This document shows, one piece after another, positions 1-8,453 of a stretch of DNA of 64,000 nt. The notes under the pieces were generated by a model, which was not told where the DNA came from, ran no database searches, and was given only the letters and a program-made list of their open reading frames with translations. Position 1 is the stretch's first letter, and each line of letters begins with the position of its first letter. The translations under genes were made by a program, and so were the position numbers. Source of the stretch: Bacteroidales bacterium (GTDB taxonomy: Bacteria > Bacteroidota > Bacteroidia > Bacteroidales > VadinHA17); the NCBI GenBank assembly GCA_025454795.1, contig JALONT010000016.1, positions 1-64,000 on the forward strand, written 5' to 3'.

Positions 1-45
1 GTCATTCCGAATGAATCCGCCGCAAGGCGGATGAATGAGGAATCT
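1..45. repeat. Dispersed palindromic repeat, GTCATTCCGA...GAGGAATCT family
   Basis: The segment opens with GTCATTCCGA and closes with GAGGAATCT around a small hairpin (ATCCGCC / GGCGGAT). The same termini recur around a different hairpin at 48478-48533 and around a third core at 48535-48570. It lies in non-coding DNA and may extend beyond the left edge. It resembles REP/BIME-like intergenic repeats. No coding function is seen. Confidence 0.6.
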
Positions 46-77
46 CCTCCTTGCCCAGTGATTATTTTTGAAATTGT

Positions 78-142
78 AAAAGATGTGTATAAAGGGTAGC
101 TTTACGTAGTAGAGAGGGGGCCGGGGGGTGAGTACATGTTAT
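78..142. repeat. Dispersed repeat abutting the thiN stop codon (copy 1)
   Basis: This stretch matches 31978-32040 over most of its length: AAAGATGTGTA, GGGTAG, TACG, AGAGAGGGG and GGGGTGAGT.CATG are shared. Read in the thiN direction it begins CATGTACTCACCCC immediately after the thiN stop. A second start of the same motif lies 4 nt after the dnaJ stop. It may serve as a 3' end or terminator region, but it lacks a clear T-run hairpin. Confidence 0.6.
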
Positions 143-771
143 CTGAAGGGATCAGCAAACTTCAAATAAACCAGCAACCTGCCATCTTCAAATCTCAGCT
201 CGAAATGATCTCCCATCGCCTCATTCAGTGTAGCTTCCCACCAGTTTTTCAGTTTTCTGCCCGTAAGCGGATAGCGTAACCCTGCAGATGTAATTTCAGT
301 TTCAGGATCTATCGAGAAGACAGAAACCTGCTGACCGGGAAATGATTTAACCGTACAGCTCCGGAGAAAAGGGAAGAATATTCCGTTGTCAGTAACCATT
401 TTAACATTTATGCTTTCAGCATATTCGGTCAGCAATGAGATATTTCCCAAAGTATGATCCTCCCGTTTGCCTGTTGCACCCAGGATCACTATGTCATTAT
501 AACCTGATTCCCGACACCATCTTACAGCCTTGGTCAGGTCATTGGTTTCCTGCTCATCATCAATGTATATTCTGTCTTTAAACCTGTTTTTAAGTTCATC
601 CCCCAGGGAGTCCATGTCGCCGATGATTGCATCAGGTATAAAACCTGCATTAATCAGGTCTTCTGCGCTTCCGTCACAGCATACTCTCATGTCAGCATTC
701 CTGAGATACCCAAGGGGGATTTCATTCCGGGGAAAGATGCCGTCGGCAATAATAACTGTTCTGATAGACAT
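139..771 (-). CDS. thiN: Thiamine pyrophosphokinase
   Basis: Predicted cytosolic enzyme that transfers pyrophosphate from ATP to thiamine, giving thiamine diphosphate. At 210 aa it has the usual family length. The family motifs are visible: an early CDGSAEDL segment, the acidic GDMDSL motif near residues 50-55 and NDLTKA near residues 77-82, followed by ILGATGKREDHTLGN. The C-terminal half is the beta-rich thiamine-binding domain. It is the last gene of a three-gene operon behind the thiamine receptor and permease. Its ATG follows directly on the permease stop codon, so translation is probably coupled. The upstream TPP riboswitch would repress the whole unit when TPP is plentiful. Confidence 0.93.
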   Translation of the reverse strand: MSIRTVIIADGIFPRNEIPLGYLRNADMRVCCDGSAEDLINAGFIPDAIIGDMDSLGDELKNRFKDRIYIDDEQETNDLTKAVRWCRESGYNDIVILGATGKREDHTLGNISLLTEYAESINVKMVTDNGIFFPFLRSCTVKSFPGQQVSVFSIDPETEITSAGLRYPLTGRKLKNWWEATLNEAMGDHFELRFEDGRLLVYLKFADPFR

Positions 772-1539
772 CTAATTTAAACCATTGTTTTTGTTTAAGG
801 ACTTTTTCCATTCAATGAGTCCAACGAACGACATAGCACAATATACAACATATAATATTACAGTTGGATAGAGCTCCCTTGTAAAAAACAGTATCGAGGC
901 GGCGATGTTTACAACTATCCACAGATACCAGTGTTCAAAAATCTTCCTCGCCAGCATCCAGGTTGCAATTATTGAAAGTGATGTAATAAAAGAATCCCAT
1001 GCTGGTACCGGCGAATCTGTCAACCGGTCGAGAATAATCCACATTGCCAAAAATAAAAAGATAAAGATAATGGTCAGAATTCTTCCAGTATTAAGCTTAA
1101 GACGGGATACTGTAAGTTTTTCCAGTTCTACTTTACCCACCCCCATCCCCTCCAGGGAGGGGAGTTTTGCGGTTTTAGTCCTTTCGTACTTTTTTGTTTC
1201 AGTGGAAGGATAGACACCCCCCGAGCCCCCCTCCAGGGGGGAAACAATACTACTCTGCCCTGCGCTCTGCGCTCTGCGCCCTGCGCCCTGAGCCCTGCGC
1301 CCTGAGCCTTTTACCCACCAATACCATCCCATAATACTAATAACCAGATAGTATCCCTGCAGACTCATGTCTGCATATAGTTTCCCGGTTAAAAATACCC
1401 AGATATATACTGCTGAAGTGATTATCCCTAATGGCCAGAGCCAAATATTCTGTCTTATCTCAAGTATTACATAGAGTATTCCGGTGATTGCTCCGAAAAT
1501 TTCAATATAGTTATTTGATAACCAGTCATTAAAATACAT
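772..1539 (-). CDS. pnuT: PnuC-family thiamine transporter (PnuT) with in-frame repeat insertion
   Basis: Inner-membrane permease of the PnuC family. Residues 1-76 and about 150-255 carry the expected membrane segments and PnuC-like motifs (NIWLWPLGIITSAVY, GWYWW, SVPAWDS-like VPAWDSF). Its position between a TPP-riboswitch-controlled receptor and thiN indicates thiamine rather than nicotinamide riboside as substrate; this is inference from context. Residues about 78-137 are foreign to the family: a GRRAQGAGRRAQSAG run and two PLEGG/PSLEG segments, encoded by heptamer and CCCCTCC hairpin repeat DNA. Without them the protein would be about 195 aa, the normal PnuC length. The insertion keeps the frame and falls in the loop after GWYWW. 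Function is probable but not certain. Confidence 0.88.
   Translation of the reverse strand: MYFNDWLSNNYIEIFGAITGILYVILEIRQNIWLWPLGIITSAVYIWVFLTGKLYADMSLQGYYLVISIMGWYWWVKGSGRRAQGAGRRAQSAGQSSIVSPLEGGSGGVYPSTETKKYERTKTAKLPSLEGMGVGKVELEKLTVSRLKLNTGRILTIIFIFLFLAMWIILDRLTDSPVPAWDSFITSLSIIATWMLARKIFEHWYLWIVVNIAASILFFTRELYPTVILYVVYCAMSFVGLIEWKKSLNKNNGLN
1129..1301. repeat. Composite intergenic-type repeat inserted inside pnuT
   Basis: On the + strand, 1135-1250 has two GC-rich hairpins (CCCCTCC AGG GAGGGG and CCCCCCTCC AGGGGGG) joined by a spacer. It is followed at 1255-1301 by about seven heptamers of the type CTGCGCC/CTGAGCC. Both classes look like repeats found between genes elsewhere in the window (54761-54900; 34389-34468; 49728-49857). 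Here they are translated as an in-frame insertion of about 60 residues in a permease loop. Confidence 0.75.
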
Positions 1540-1557
1540 GATACTAAATATTACCTG

Positions 1558-3990
1558 TTAAAAAGTAAGGCCAGCCTTTACCATAAAATTAGTACCAGCC
1601 TGCGGGAAATAGTTTGACCAGCTGTATTCAATATTATCTGCGTAGCTGTTTCCACCATAAGCGTTGCTTTCATAAAGTGAATTAAAAAAATTATTTATAA
1701 GAAGTTGGAATTCGGTACCTCGGATTCCGGATATCCGCGGATTAAAATCGATCCTCAGATTATTTACAAAGTACGGATCTATCATTCTTTCCTGATTCAT
1801 GGTATTGTCAAAATATTGTTTCCCAACATATTTGCTTATAAAGTGCAATTCAAGGATCTCTGAAATCCTGAAATTTAAATCACTTGTAGCAATAACTGAT
1901 GGTGAATATGCAATATCTACAGATCCAAGATTTTTAATTTTATATTCCTCTGTTGAATCTATGGAAACATAATTAATATAATGTTCTGTGAAATTATTGA
2001 TCTTATTACTGCTTAGTGTGATGCCAGAATTCCAGGTTAAAAAGTTGAAAGGTTTAATACCGGCATTCAGTTCCAGTCCAATCCTTGAACTCTTTTTTAC
2101 ATTAGTCATTATTGAATATCCTACATTACTGAGCTCTCCGGTAGGTACGAGCTGGTCTTTATAGAACATACCATATAAATTTACAGCCAGGGAATACTTC
2201 TCTCCTCTCAGTTTATATCCTAATTCAGAATCATAGAGTGTTTCAGGTCTGGGGGCTGCATCCGGATCACCGGCAGCTTCCTTAAAATCGGCACGGGTAG
2301 GTTCACGGTTGGCCACTGAAAAAGAAATGTATGCATCCTGGTCAGGCGCTATTGATAAAAAGAATCCTGCTTTGGGATTGAAGAACCCGAAATGATGTTC
2401 CTGTTCAATATTTTTAAGATCATCATCGTTACCGGTCAGTTTGTAATTAATGTACCTGTACTGAAGGTCGCCGTAAACAGATATCTTGTAAGTTATTGCA
2501 TATTCAACCTTACCGAAAAAGCTGAACTCTCCTTTTGTACCATTGTTAAAGTACCATTGATGATCTTTCTCAGTGGACCCTGGAGATTTCATCCATATAA
2601 TCCTGCCGAAATGATCTCCGTCGTAGTAATTTGCTCCACCTCCAAAAGTTGCATCAAGCTTCTCTTTCCTGTACTTAAATGACCAGACAAGACCATAGAA
2701 GTCATTAGACATCCATTTTCTGCTTATAAGATCGGTCGATTTTATTATTGTATCTCCTGTAGTTATAGCAGGAAGTCCGTATTTAGCAAGTTTTTTGCCT
2801 TCCTTGTATTCCTCATAATAGCCGCTTCCTCTTGTATAGTGAAGAGCAGCGCTGAAAGTCAGATTTTTCAGAAGGTTGCGATTATAGATCAGCTGATAGT
2901 GGTTCTGGTTGTAATTATCGCTTTCATTATTATAATAATGTATTAACCCGTTCTCATCGGTATATTCGCCGGCCGGATTGTATCTTCGGTTAACTGTCAG
3001 CAAATCCTCCGGGACACCCCACCAGCCTATCCCTGTATGTTCTTTACCGAGAATAATATTGGCTTTCAGTCTTGATTTATCAGTTCTGTAAATACCGCTG
3101 ATGTATGCCGATTTATGGTCTGACCCTGAACGGTCGATAAAGCCATCGCTTTTCATCTCCGATAGTCTGATCTGGAAAGCAAACCGCTCATCCAGAATTC
3201 CGGTACCTGCAGCGATCATTCTTTTTGAAGTATTAAAGGAGCCGAATGAAGTGCTTATCTGCGCAAAAGGCTCATTTTCAGGATTTTTAGTCTGGATGCT
3301 CACTGTGGCTCCAAAAGCTCCGGCTCCATTTGTTGAAGTTCCGGCACCCCTCTGAACCTGTATATTTTCAACAGAAGATGCGAGGTCAGGAAGATCGACC
3401 CAGAAAACCTGTTGCGATTCCGGATCATTAAGCGGGATGCCATCAATGGTTACATTGATCCTGCTTGCATCTGTTCCCCGTATCCTGAGACTCGTGTATC
3501 CGATTCCGTTCCCGGCTTCCGAAGTCTCAACCAGCGAGGGGGTGAGGCTGAGAAGGAACGGTATATCCTGTCCTGAATTTTGCCTGGTAAGGTTCTCATT
3601 TTCAACTGTTGTGTATGCAAGCGGGGTACGGCTGCCTGCACGGCTGGCATTAACAATCACTTCTCCTGTCATCAGTGTCTCTGGCACCAGGCTGACATTC
3701 ATTATACTTTCGCCCTCAAGTCTTATCTCATGTATCTGCGATCTATAACCAACAAAGGAAAATCGTAGAGTATATACACCATCCTTAAGTCCTTTGAACA
3801 GATATGTGCCGTCTGCATTTGTGTAAACACCAAGGAAAGTATTTTCTATGGTTATTCCTGCACCGGGCAGATAATTGCCTGAATTGTCTGTCACCCTACC
3901 CCAGATAACAGAACTCTTATCCTGAAGTGCGCTTAGATTATTCACAGATAGCAGGATACCGACGAATAAAAACAATAATCTTCTTCTCAT
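1558..3990 (-). CDS. TonB-dependent receptor, probably for thiamine
   Basis: Outer-membrane beta-barrel receptor of about 810 aa that would import its ligand with TonB-ExbBD energy. A signal peptide covers residues 1-22 (RRRLLFLFVGILLSV then SALQ). A carboxypeptidase-regulatory-like domain follows at about 28-115 (GRVTDNSGNYLPGAGITIEN), a plug domain at about 120-235 (LRIRGTDASRINVTIDGIPL, VQRGAGTSTNGAGAFGATV), and then a 22-strand-type barrel ending in a terminal Phe. GTG at 3993 directly precedes ATG at 3990; I chose the ATG. The gene is first behind a TPP riboswitch and is followed by pnuT and thiN, which makes thiamine or a precursor the likely ligand. No SusD partner is present. Confidence 0.92.
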   Translation of the reverse strand: MRRRLLFLFVGILLSVNNLSALQDKSSVIWGRVTDNSGNYLPGAGITIENTFLGVYTNADGTYLFKGLKDGVYTLRFSFVGYRSQIHEIRLEGESIMNVSLVPETLMTGEVIVNASRAGSRTPLAYTTVENENLTRQNSGQDIPFLLSLTPSLVETSEAGNGIGYTSLRIRGTDASRINVTIDGIPLNDPESQQVFWVDLPDLASSVENIQVQRGAGTSTNGAGAFGATVSIQTKNPENEPFAQISTSFGSFNTSKRMIAAGTGILDERFAFQIRLSEMKSDGFIDRSGSDHKSAYISGIYRTDKSRLKANIILGKEHTGIGWWGVPEDLLTVNRRYNPAGEYTDENGLIHYYNNESDNYNQNHYQLIYNRNLLKNLTFSAALHYTRGSGYYEEYKEGKKLAKYGLPAITTGDTIIKSTDLISRKWMSNDFYGLVWSFKYRKEKLDATFGGGANYYDGDHFGRIIWMKSPGSTEKDHQWYFNNGTKGEFSFFGKVEYAITYKISVYGDLQYRYINYKLTGNDDDLKNIEQEHHFGFFNPKAGFFLSIAPDQDAYISFSVANREPTRADFKEAAGDPDAAPRPETLYDSELGYKLRGEKYSLAVNLYGMFYKDQLVPTGELSNVGYSIMTNVKKSSRIGLELNAGIKPFNFLTWNSGITLSSNKINNFTEHYINYVSIDSTEEYKIKNLGSVDIAYSPSVIATSDLNFRISEILELHFISKYVGKQYFDNTMNQERMIDPYFVNNLRIDFNPRISGIRGTEFQLLINNFFNSLYESNAYGGNSYADNIEYSWSNYFPQAGTNFMVKAGLTF

Positions 3991-4049
3991 CACATTAAGT
4001 TAAAATAATCAGTAAATGAGGTTCGTTGTTAATGCTGATATTCTGGATA

Positions 4050-4127
4050 CTCTTGTTTCCCTCCGCCGGCATTATCCGGATCAGGTTTAAGGGTATGATC
4101 TCAGCCCGAATTATTAAGGCACCCCAT
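4050..4127 (-). promoter_or_regulatory. TPP riboswitch (THI element)
   Basis: Read on the minus strand this has the conserved THI-box blocks in order: GGGGTGCC, GGCTGAGATCATACCC, ACCTGATCCGGATAATGCCGGCG and AGGGAAACA (the third block is 23 nt, shown only to identify its ends: ACCTGATC...GCCGGCG). It lies about 60 nt upstream of the receptor start. No T-run terminator hairpin is obvious between it and the start codon, so translational control is more likely; that part is inference. Confidence 0.95.
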
Positions 4128-4206
4128 TTTCCGAGAGGATAAAGGTAAAACCTTTTTCCCCATATTCCAATTTTTTGTTAATTTAGCTTATAAATTTATC
4201 AGGGAT

Positions 4207-4629
4207 ATGAAAGAACTCCTGTCCAGGCTTAACTACAAGGGAAACAGAAGGGTTGCGGTCTTAAATTCAGAGGAAAATTTCTTCAGGGCGGTCTCAAAAG
4301 AGCTGCAGGGTGTGATAACCGACCATGAAATCGATCAGAGGTGCCCTTATGAGTTCATTATTATATTTGTTAAATCAGTAGCTGAACTGGAGCACTTTGC
4401 CCCTATCGCCCTCCATAATCTGACGGCCGATGGAGTGTTATGGTTCTGTTATCCCAAAAAAAGTTCAAAAAAATACTCATCTGATCTTGAACGCGAAAAG
4501 GGCTGGAAAATTCTGAATGATTCCGGATTTCATGGCATAAGGATGGTGTCAATCGATGATGACTGGTCGGCAATGAGGTTCAGGAATGTGAAGTTCATTA
4601 AATCAAAATCGGGAAGATTCAATAAATAG
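4207..4629 (+). CDS. DUF3052-like small protein
   Basis: Soluble 140-aa protein without signal peptide or membrane segments. It has the pattern of the DUF3052 family: an N-terminal RVAVLNSEENF strand, a central region with LTADGVLWFCYPKKSSKKY (residues about 76-94) and a C-terminal segment SIDDDWSAMRFRNVKF. The PKKSSK motif and the DEDWS-like SIDDDWS motif are the recognisable parts. The family has no established function that I can name. It stands alone, divergent from the thiamine operon. Confidence 0.7.
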   Translation: MKELLSRLNYKGNRRVAVLNSEENFFRAVSKELQGVITDHEIDQRCPYEFIIIFVKSVAELEHFAPIALHNLTADGVLWFCYPKKSSKKYSSDLEREKGWKILNDSGFHGIRMVSIDDDWSAMRFRNVKFIKSKSGRFNK

Positions 4630-4768
4630 AAGTTGAAGTGGGAGGAAGAATTTGGAGGTAACTGAAGAAGTTGATTGTATTAATTTAATTACCCTCACTA
4701 AACGTGGACAAGGATTAAAAATTAACCAGGTGGGCTATTCAATCGTTTAAATTACTAATATAAGGATC

Positions 4769-5125
4769 ATGAAAACATTCCAATCAAAAAAGTACTTGCT
4801 GCTTATCTCATCAGCCATTTTGCTTCTTGCAGTTACAGGCTGTGCAAAAAGTGAGGTTATTGACCAGTGTCTGACAGGCCATTCTTATGGTTTCTTCGGT
4901 GGCCTCTGGCATGGATTCATCGCTCCGTTCGATTTTATAGGGATGCTTTTTAATGATAATATTACCATGTATGCCCAGAATAATAATGGTGGATTATATG
5001 CTCTTGGATTCTTACTTGGCAGCGGTGGGTGGGGATTTTTTGGAGGGAAAGGGGTAAACAGGGTCCGGCATTCGAAGATCAATTTCAATACGCAGAAATT
5101 CGATAATGCAGAGATTGTAGAATAG
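4769..5125 (+). CDS. Small lipoprotein, glycine/aromatic-rich
   Basis: 118-aa protein with a lipoprotein signal: a positively charged start (MKTFQSKKY), a hydrophobic core and the lipobox AVTGC with Cys at about residue 26. The mature part contains HSYGFFGGLWHGFIAPFDF and a GSGGWGFFGGKG segment near the C-terminus, with one or two hydrophobic stretches that could touch the membrane. I do not assign a function. It is 36 nt upstream of the next gene on the same strand, so the two may be cotranscribed. Confidence 0.7.
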   Translation: MKTFQSKKYLLLISSAILLLAVTGCAKSEVIDQCLTGHSYGFFGGLWHGFIAPFDFIGMLFNDNITMYAQNNNGGLYALGFLLGSGGWGFFGGKGVNRVRHSKINFNTQKFDNAEIVE

Positions 5126-5161
5126 AGATATAGTATTTAATTCTTAACTGTCAATTAAATA

Positions 5162-5662
5162 ATGAGTACCATGCACGACATATTAAAAGAACCAGAATGT
5201 TGTCCCGTATTTGATCCGAAACTATGGGACTACAAAACCCACGAATGGGTTGACAAACCTTTCATAAGGGATTACCTGCCTCAATTCATGCACATGCCGC
5301 TTCCCTCAATGATGGGAAGGGTAATTGGAAGGATGTGGAAAAAAGCAAAGGATGCCGGTGCAACTCCAGAAACAAAAGATTTCCTTCTGCTTGCATATGA
5401 CCCGTCACCCTGGAAAAGTGAACTCTATATGAATGTTACTAAAGAAGTTCCGGGAGCAGAAAATGTAAAACTTACGGGGACCTTCGTCAGTAAAGTATTT
5501 GACGGACCATATAATCATGTTCCAAAATATCTTAATGAATTCAGAAGATATCTGGAATTGACAGAAAAAAAAGCAAAGAAATATTATTTCTATTATACCA
5601 CCTGCCCAAAATGTGCCAAAAAGTACGGTCATAATTACATTGTAGCTTTTGCAGAGGTTTAA
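5162..5662 (+). CDS. Conserved-looking hypothetical protein with C-terminal CxxC
   Basis: 166-aa soluble protein. The start region holds CC (residues 13-14) and DPKLWDYKTHEWVDKPF. The middle includes LLLAYDPSPWKSELYMNVTK and FDGPYNHVPKYLNEFRRYL, which recalls the small-molecule-binding GyrI/AraC-effector fold only weakly. The C-terminal YYTTCPKCAKKYGHNY contains a CxxC pair and a His that could bind a metal or act in redox. I cannot name the function. It has an ATG with no strong ribosome binding site and follows a lipoprotein gene. Confidence 0.65.
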   Translation: MSTMHDILKEPECCPVFDPKLWDYKTHEWVDKPFIRDYLPQFMHMPLPSMMGRVIGRMWKKAKDAGATPETKDFLLLAYDPSPWKSELYMNVTKEVPGAENVKLTGTFVSKVFDGPYNHVPKYLNEFRRYLELTEKKAKKYYFYYTTCPKCAKKYGHNYIVAFAEV

Positions 5663-5794
5663 ACTTCAATAATTTAAGTTGCAATAATTTCCCTGTAAAC
5701 AAAAAATAGTATACATGAGAAGTTGGAGGATGATGTAATTTTAGCCATAAAATATGAAGGAGGAAAGTGCTGAAGTCAATAACGATGTGCATTC

Positions 5795-6412
5795 TTAATT
5801 GTTCTTCGTTCTACTGTTTTTCATAGCTTTAAAAATGAGATAGATAATAAAAGTCGCCCCAAGTAAATAGAGAATATACTCTAAATACGGAAATATCTGA
5901 TCTCTCAGATCATATATAAAGTAACCAATAATAACAAGTATTATATTCCAGATTCCCGCACCAATAAAAGTATAAAGCATAAAATCCCGTATATTCATCT
6001 TAGCCAGTCCTGCAGGAATTGAGATCAGGTGTCTGATTCCTGGTACAAGACGTCCTATGAAAGTCGAGGTCTTGCCATTTCTGATGAAATACTCTTCAGC
6101 CTTCACAACTTTTTCTTTCGATAGAAGGAAGAGTCCGCCAAGCTTTGATTCTGCAAATTTATAAACCAGCGGACGCCCGAGATAATATGCAAGAGTATAA
6201 TTGATAAGTGAACCGCTAAGAGCACCGACGGTACCGGCAAGGATAACAACGAATGCGTTCAGGTCTCCCTGAGCAGCTTTGTAGGCTGCAAATGGCATAA
6301 CAACCTCAGATGGCAAGGGAAGAAATGTGCTTTCGATTAACATGAGGAAAGCAACCGTGAAATAATTCAGGTTTGCCATGTACCAGTCCAAAAGAGTATG
6401 AAATAGTTCCAT
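5795..6412 (-). CDS. DedA-family membrane protein
   Basis: Inner-membrane protein of the DedA/SNARE-associated (VTT domain) superfamily, whose members act in envelope maintenance and, in known cases, undecaprenyl-phosphate or phospholipid translocation. The 205-aa length is typical. There are about five membrane segments, an early STFLPLPSEVVMPFAA re-entrant region and the signature TFIGRLVPGIRHLISIPAG (residues about 117-135) with the conserved Gly-Arg and Arg. It lies 17 nt downstream of a GH2 gene on the same strand. The exact lipid substrate cannot be read from sequence. Confidence 0.9.
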   Translation of the reverse strand: MELFHTLLDWYMANLNYFTVAFLMLIESTFLPLPSEVVMPFAAYKAAQGDLNAFVVILAGTVGALSGSLINYTLAYYLGRPLVYKFAESKLGGLFLLSKEKVVKAEEYFIRNGKTSTFIGRLVPGIRHLISIPAGLAKMNIRDFMLYTFIGAGIWNIILVIIGYFIYDLRDQIFPYLEYILYLLGATFIIYLIFKAMKNSRTKNN

Positions 6413-6429
6413 TAGAAATCTTTCTATTT

Positions 6430-8274
6430 TTAAAATTTAATCTGACCTGCTGCATCGTACATTTTCTGAGCCACAGCTTTTAACCTGGCTTCCGGGATTT
6501 TAACTACTTTCCTGTCATACGTCATAAGTCCGTTGGTTTCGATCTCAACATCAGTTGTTTGTGTATAGATAGCGGCAGACAGACCACGCTTTATAAAAGG
6601 GACGATCTGTTCGAGGTATCCTGAATAGGTTCTGAACAGAGTATCTGCATCCTGGAATGTTTCATAACCCCAGTTCTCTTTATCAAGCCAGGTATGTCCC
6701 TCCAGCGGAAGTCCCAGACCGCCGAACTCACCGAGTACAAGAGCCTGCTTTTGGCCAAAAATTTCAGGTTTGGCCATAACAGGTCCCGGATAGTTATGAA
6801 GATCCAGGATATGTCCGACCTCATGAAAATTACCACCGCTGGCACAGTTTACAAGACGGAAGGGATCTTTATGCATAGTCCAGTCTGTGATCTCGGCACT
6901 TTTAAACTGGCCCCAGGCCTCATTGAATGGTACCCAGACAACGACGCAGGGAGAATTGTATAAATAATCAATAATTGCATTCCATTCAACTCTGTAAATC
7001 ATTTCTGACGATTGCGTTCTGGCCTTATCTGATCCCCCTTCCATACCTGGTCTTGTATTCCACTTATTGCCTCCAAGATCTCCACTGGGCATATCCTGCC
7101 AGACAAGGATACCCGTTTTGTCGCAGTGATAGTACCATCGTGCCGGTTCTACTTTTACGTGCTTCCTTATCATATTGAACCCCATTTCTCTGGTCTTGCT
7201 GATGTCATACAGTAGAGCTTCATCAGTAGGAGCGGTATATAAACCATCCGGCCACCATCCCTGGTCAAGAGGACCATACTGGAATATGAACTTATTATTA
7301 AGCATCATTCTGAGAACACCTTTCTCATCGGGCTTCAGGGATATTTTACGCATTGCAAAATAGCTTTTAACTTCATCGGTTGCTTTACCATTTCTGATAA
7401 CAGAAATCTTAAGATCGTAAAGAAAAGGATCATCGGGAGACCATAGTTTCTGATCTTTAATAGTCAGGATAATCCCAAAACCGTCCGGTGATTCACCTTC
7501 CGAGATCATTTTATCTCCTTCCCATGCCGAGGCATGGATCATGTCACCCGGAAGCAGATTTTCAACTGCTGCATCTATATTCAGGAGACCCTTATCAACA
7601 TCAGGCACATGCTTTGTTGAAGAAATATATGTTGAAGGTACTGCTTCAAGCCAGACTGTCTGCCATATCCCTGTTACTGAAGTGTACCATATACCCCGGG
7701 GATTCAATACCTGTTTCCCCCGGGGCTGGGGGCCTTTGTCGACCGGGTCAGTAACTTTCAGCTCGAGAACCTGTTCTCCTCTATTCAAAAAACCGGTTAT
7801 ATTGAATGTAAAAGGATCATATCCTCCCTGGTGAGAACCGATTTTATTACCGTTTAAATAAACGTCTGACAACCAGTCAACTGCCCCGAAATGGAGCAAT
7901 ACATTTTTCTTACTGAAAGTCGAAGGAACGGTGAATTTTGTTCTGTACCATAGGCAGTTGTCAGGTCCAACGGACTTATTTACACCCGACAATCCTGATT
8001 CCACAGCAAAGGGAACCAGTATCTTTCCATGGAATTTTTTTGGTATAGCATCGTTTGCCGGTATTATGGCATAATCCCAGAGACCATTGAGGGACTTCCA
8101 TTCGGGTCGGACCATCTGCGGACGCGGATATTCCGGCAGGGGATTTAACGGATCAACCATCACTGACCACTGAGTTGAAATCTTATCGCCTGCAATTTTC
8201 CATGGAACCGGTTGAGCCTGATTAATAACTGAAAATATTATCAGGAATGAGAGGAGGGAAAATTGTTTTTTCAT
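6430..8274 (-). CDS. Glycoside hydrolase family 2 protein (beta-galactosidase/glucuronidase-like), secreted
   Basis: 614-aa exported glycosidase. Residues 1-20 form a signal peptide (FSLLSFLIIFSVINQAQ). A GH2 sugar-binding domain follows at about 55-215 (LNGLWDYAI, YLNGNKIGSHQGGYDPF), then an immunoglobulin-like domain, then a TIM barrel. The likely acid/base is Glu about 450 in VPFNEAWGQF and the nucleophile Glu about 514 in GEFGGLGLP. It is short for GH2: the C-terminal accessory domains of LacZ are missing. The sugar specificity is not readable. No SusCD pair is adjacent, so it does not sit in an evident polysaccharide utilisation locus. Confidence 0.88.
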   Translation of the reverse strand: MKKQFSLLSFLIIFSVINQAQPVPWKIAGDKISTQWSVMVDPLNPLPEYPRPQMVRPEWKSLNGLWDYAIIPANDAIPKKFHGKILVPFAVESGLSGVNKSVGPDNCLWYRTKFTVPSTFSKKNVLLHFGAVDWLSDVYLNGNKIGSHQGGYDPFTFNITGFLNRGEQVLELKVTDPVDKGPQPRGKQVLNPRGIWYTSVTGIWQTVWLEAVPSTYISSTKHVPDVDKGLLNIDAAVENLLPGDMIHASAWEGDKMISEGESPDGFGIILTIKDQKLWSPDDPFLYDLKISVIRNGKATDEVKSYFAMRKISLKPDEKGVLRMMLNNKFIFQYGPLDQGWWPDGLYTAPTDEALLYDISKTREMGFNMIRKHVKVEPARWYYHCDKTGILVWQDMPSGDLGGNKWNTRPGMEGGSDKARTQSSEMIYRVEWNAIIDYLYNSPCVVVWVPFNEAWGQFKSAEITDWTMHKDPFRLVNCASGGNFHEVGHILDLHNYPGPVMAKPEIFGQKQALVLGEFGGLGLPLEGHTWLDKENWGYETFQDADTLFRTYSGYLEQIVPFIKRGLSAAIYTQTTDVEIETNGLMTYDRKVVKIPEARLKAVAQKMYDAAGQIKF

Positions 8275-8453
8275 GCTCTGCTTTTATTGTTCTTTTTTAC
8301 ACTTGATCAAATAATTTTCATAATTGACGGTCCAAAATAATCAATTCCTGTTTCATGTGCAATTCCATCTGACAGTTTAGGAATATTTACAGGTATTTAG
8401 TAAATTGCAGGTAGCAAGCACCATCCTTAAAGTATTACTTAAATAGTATAGCT

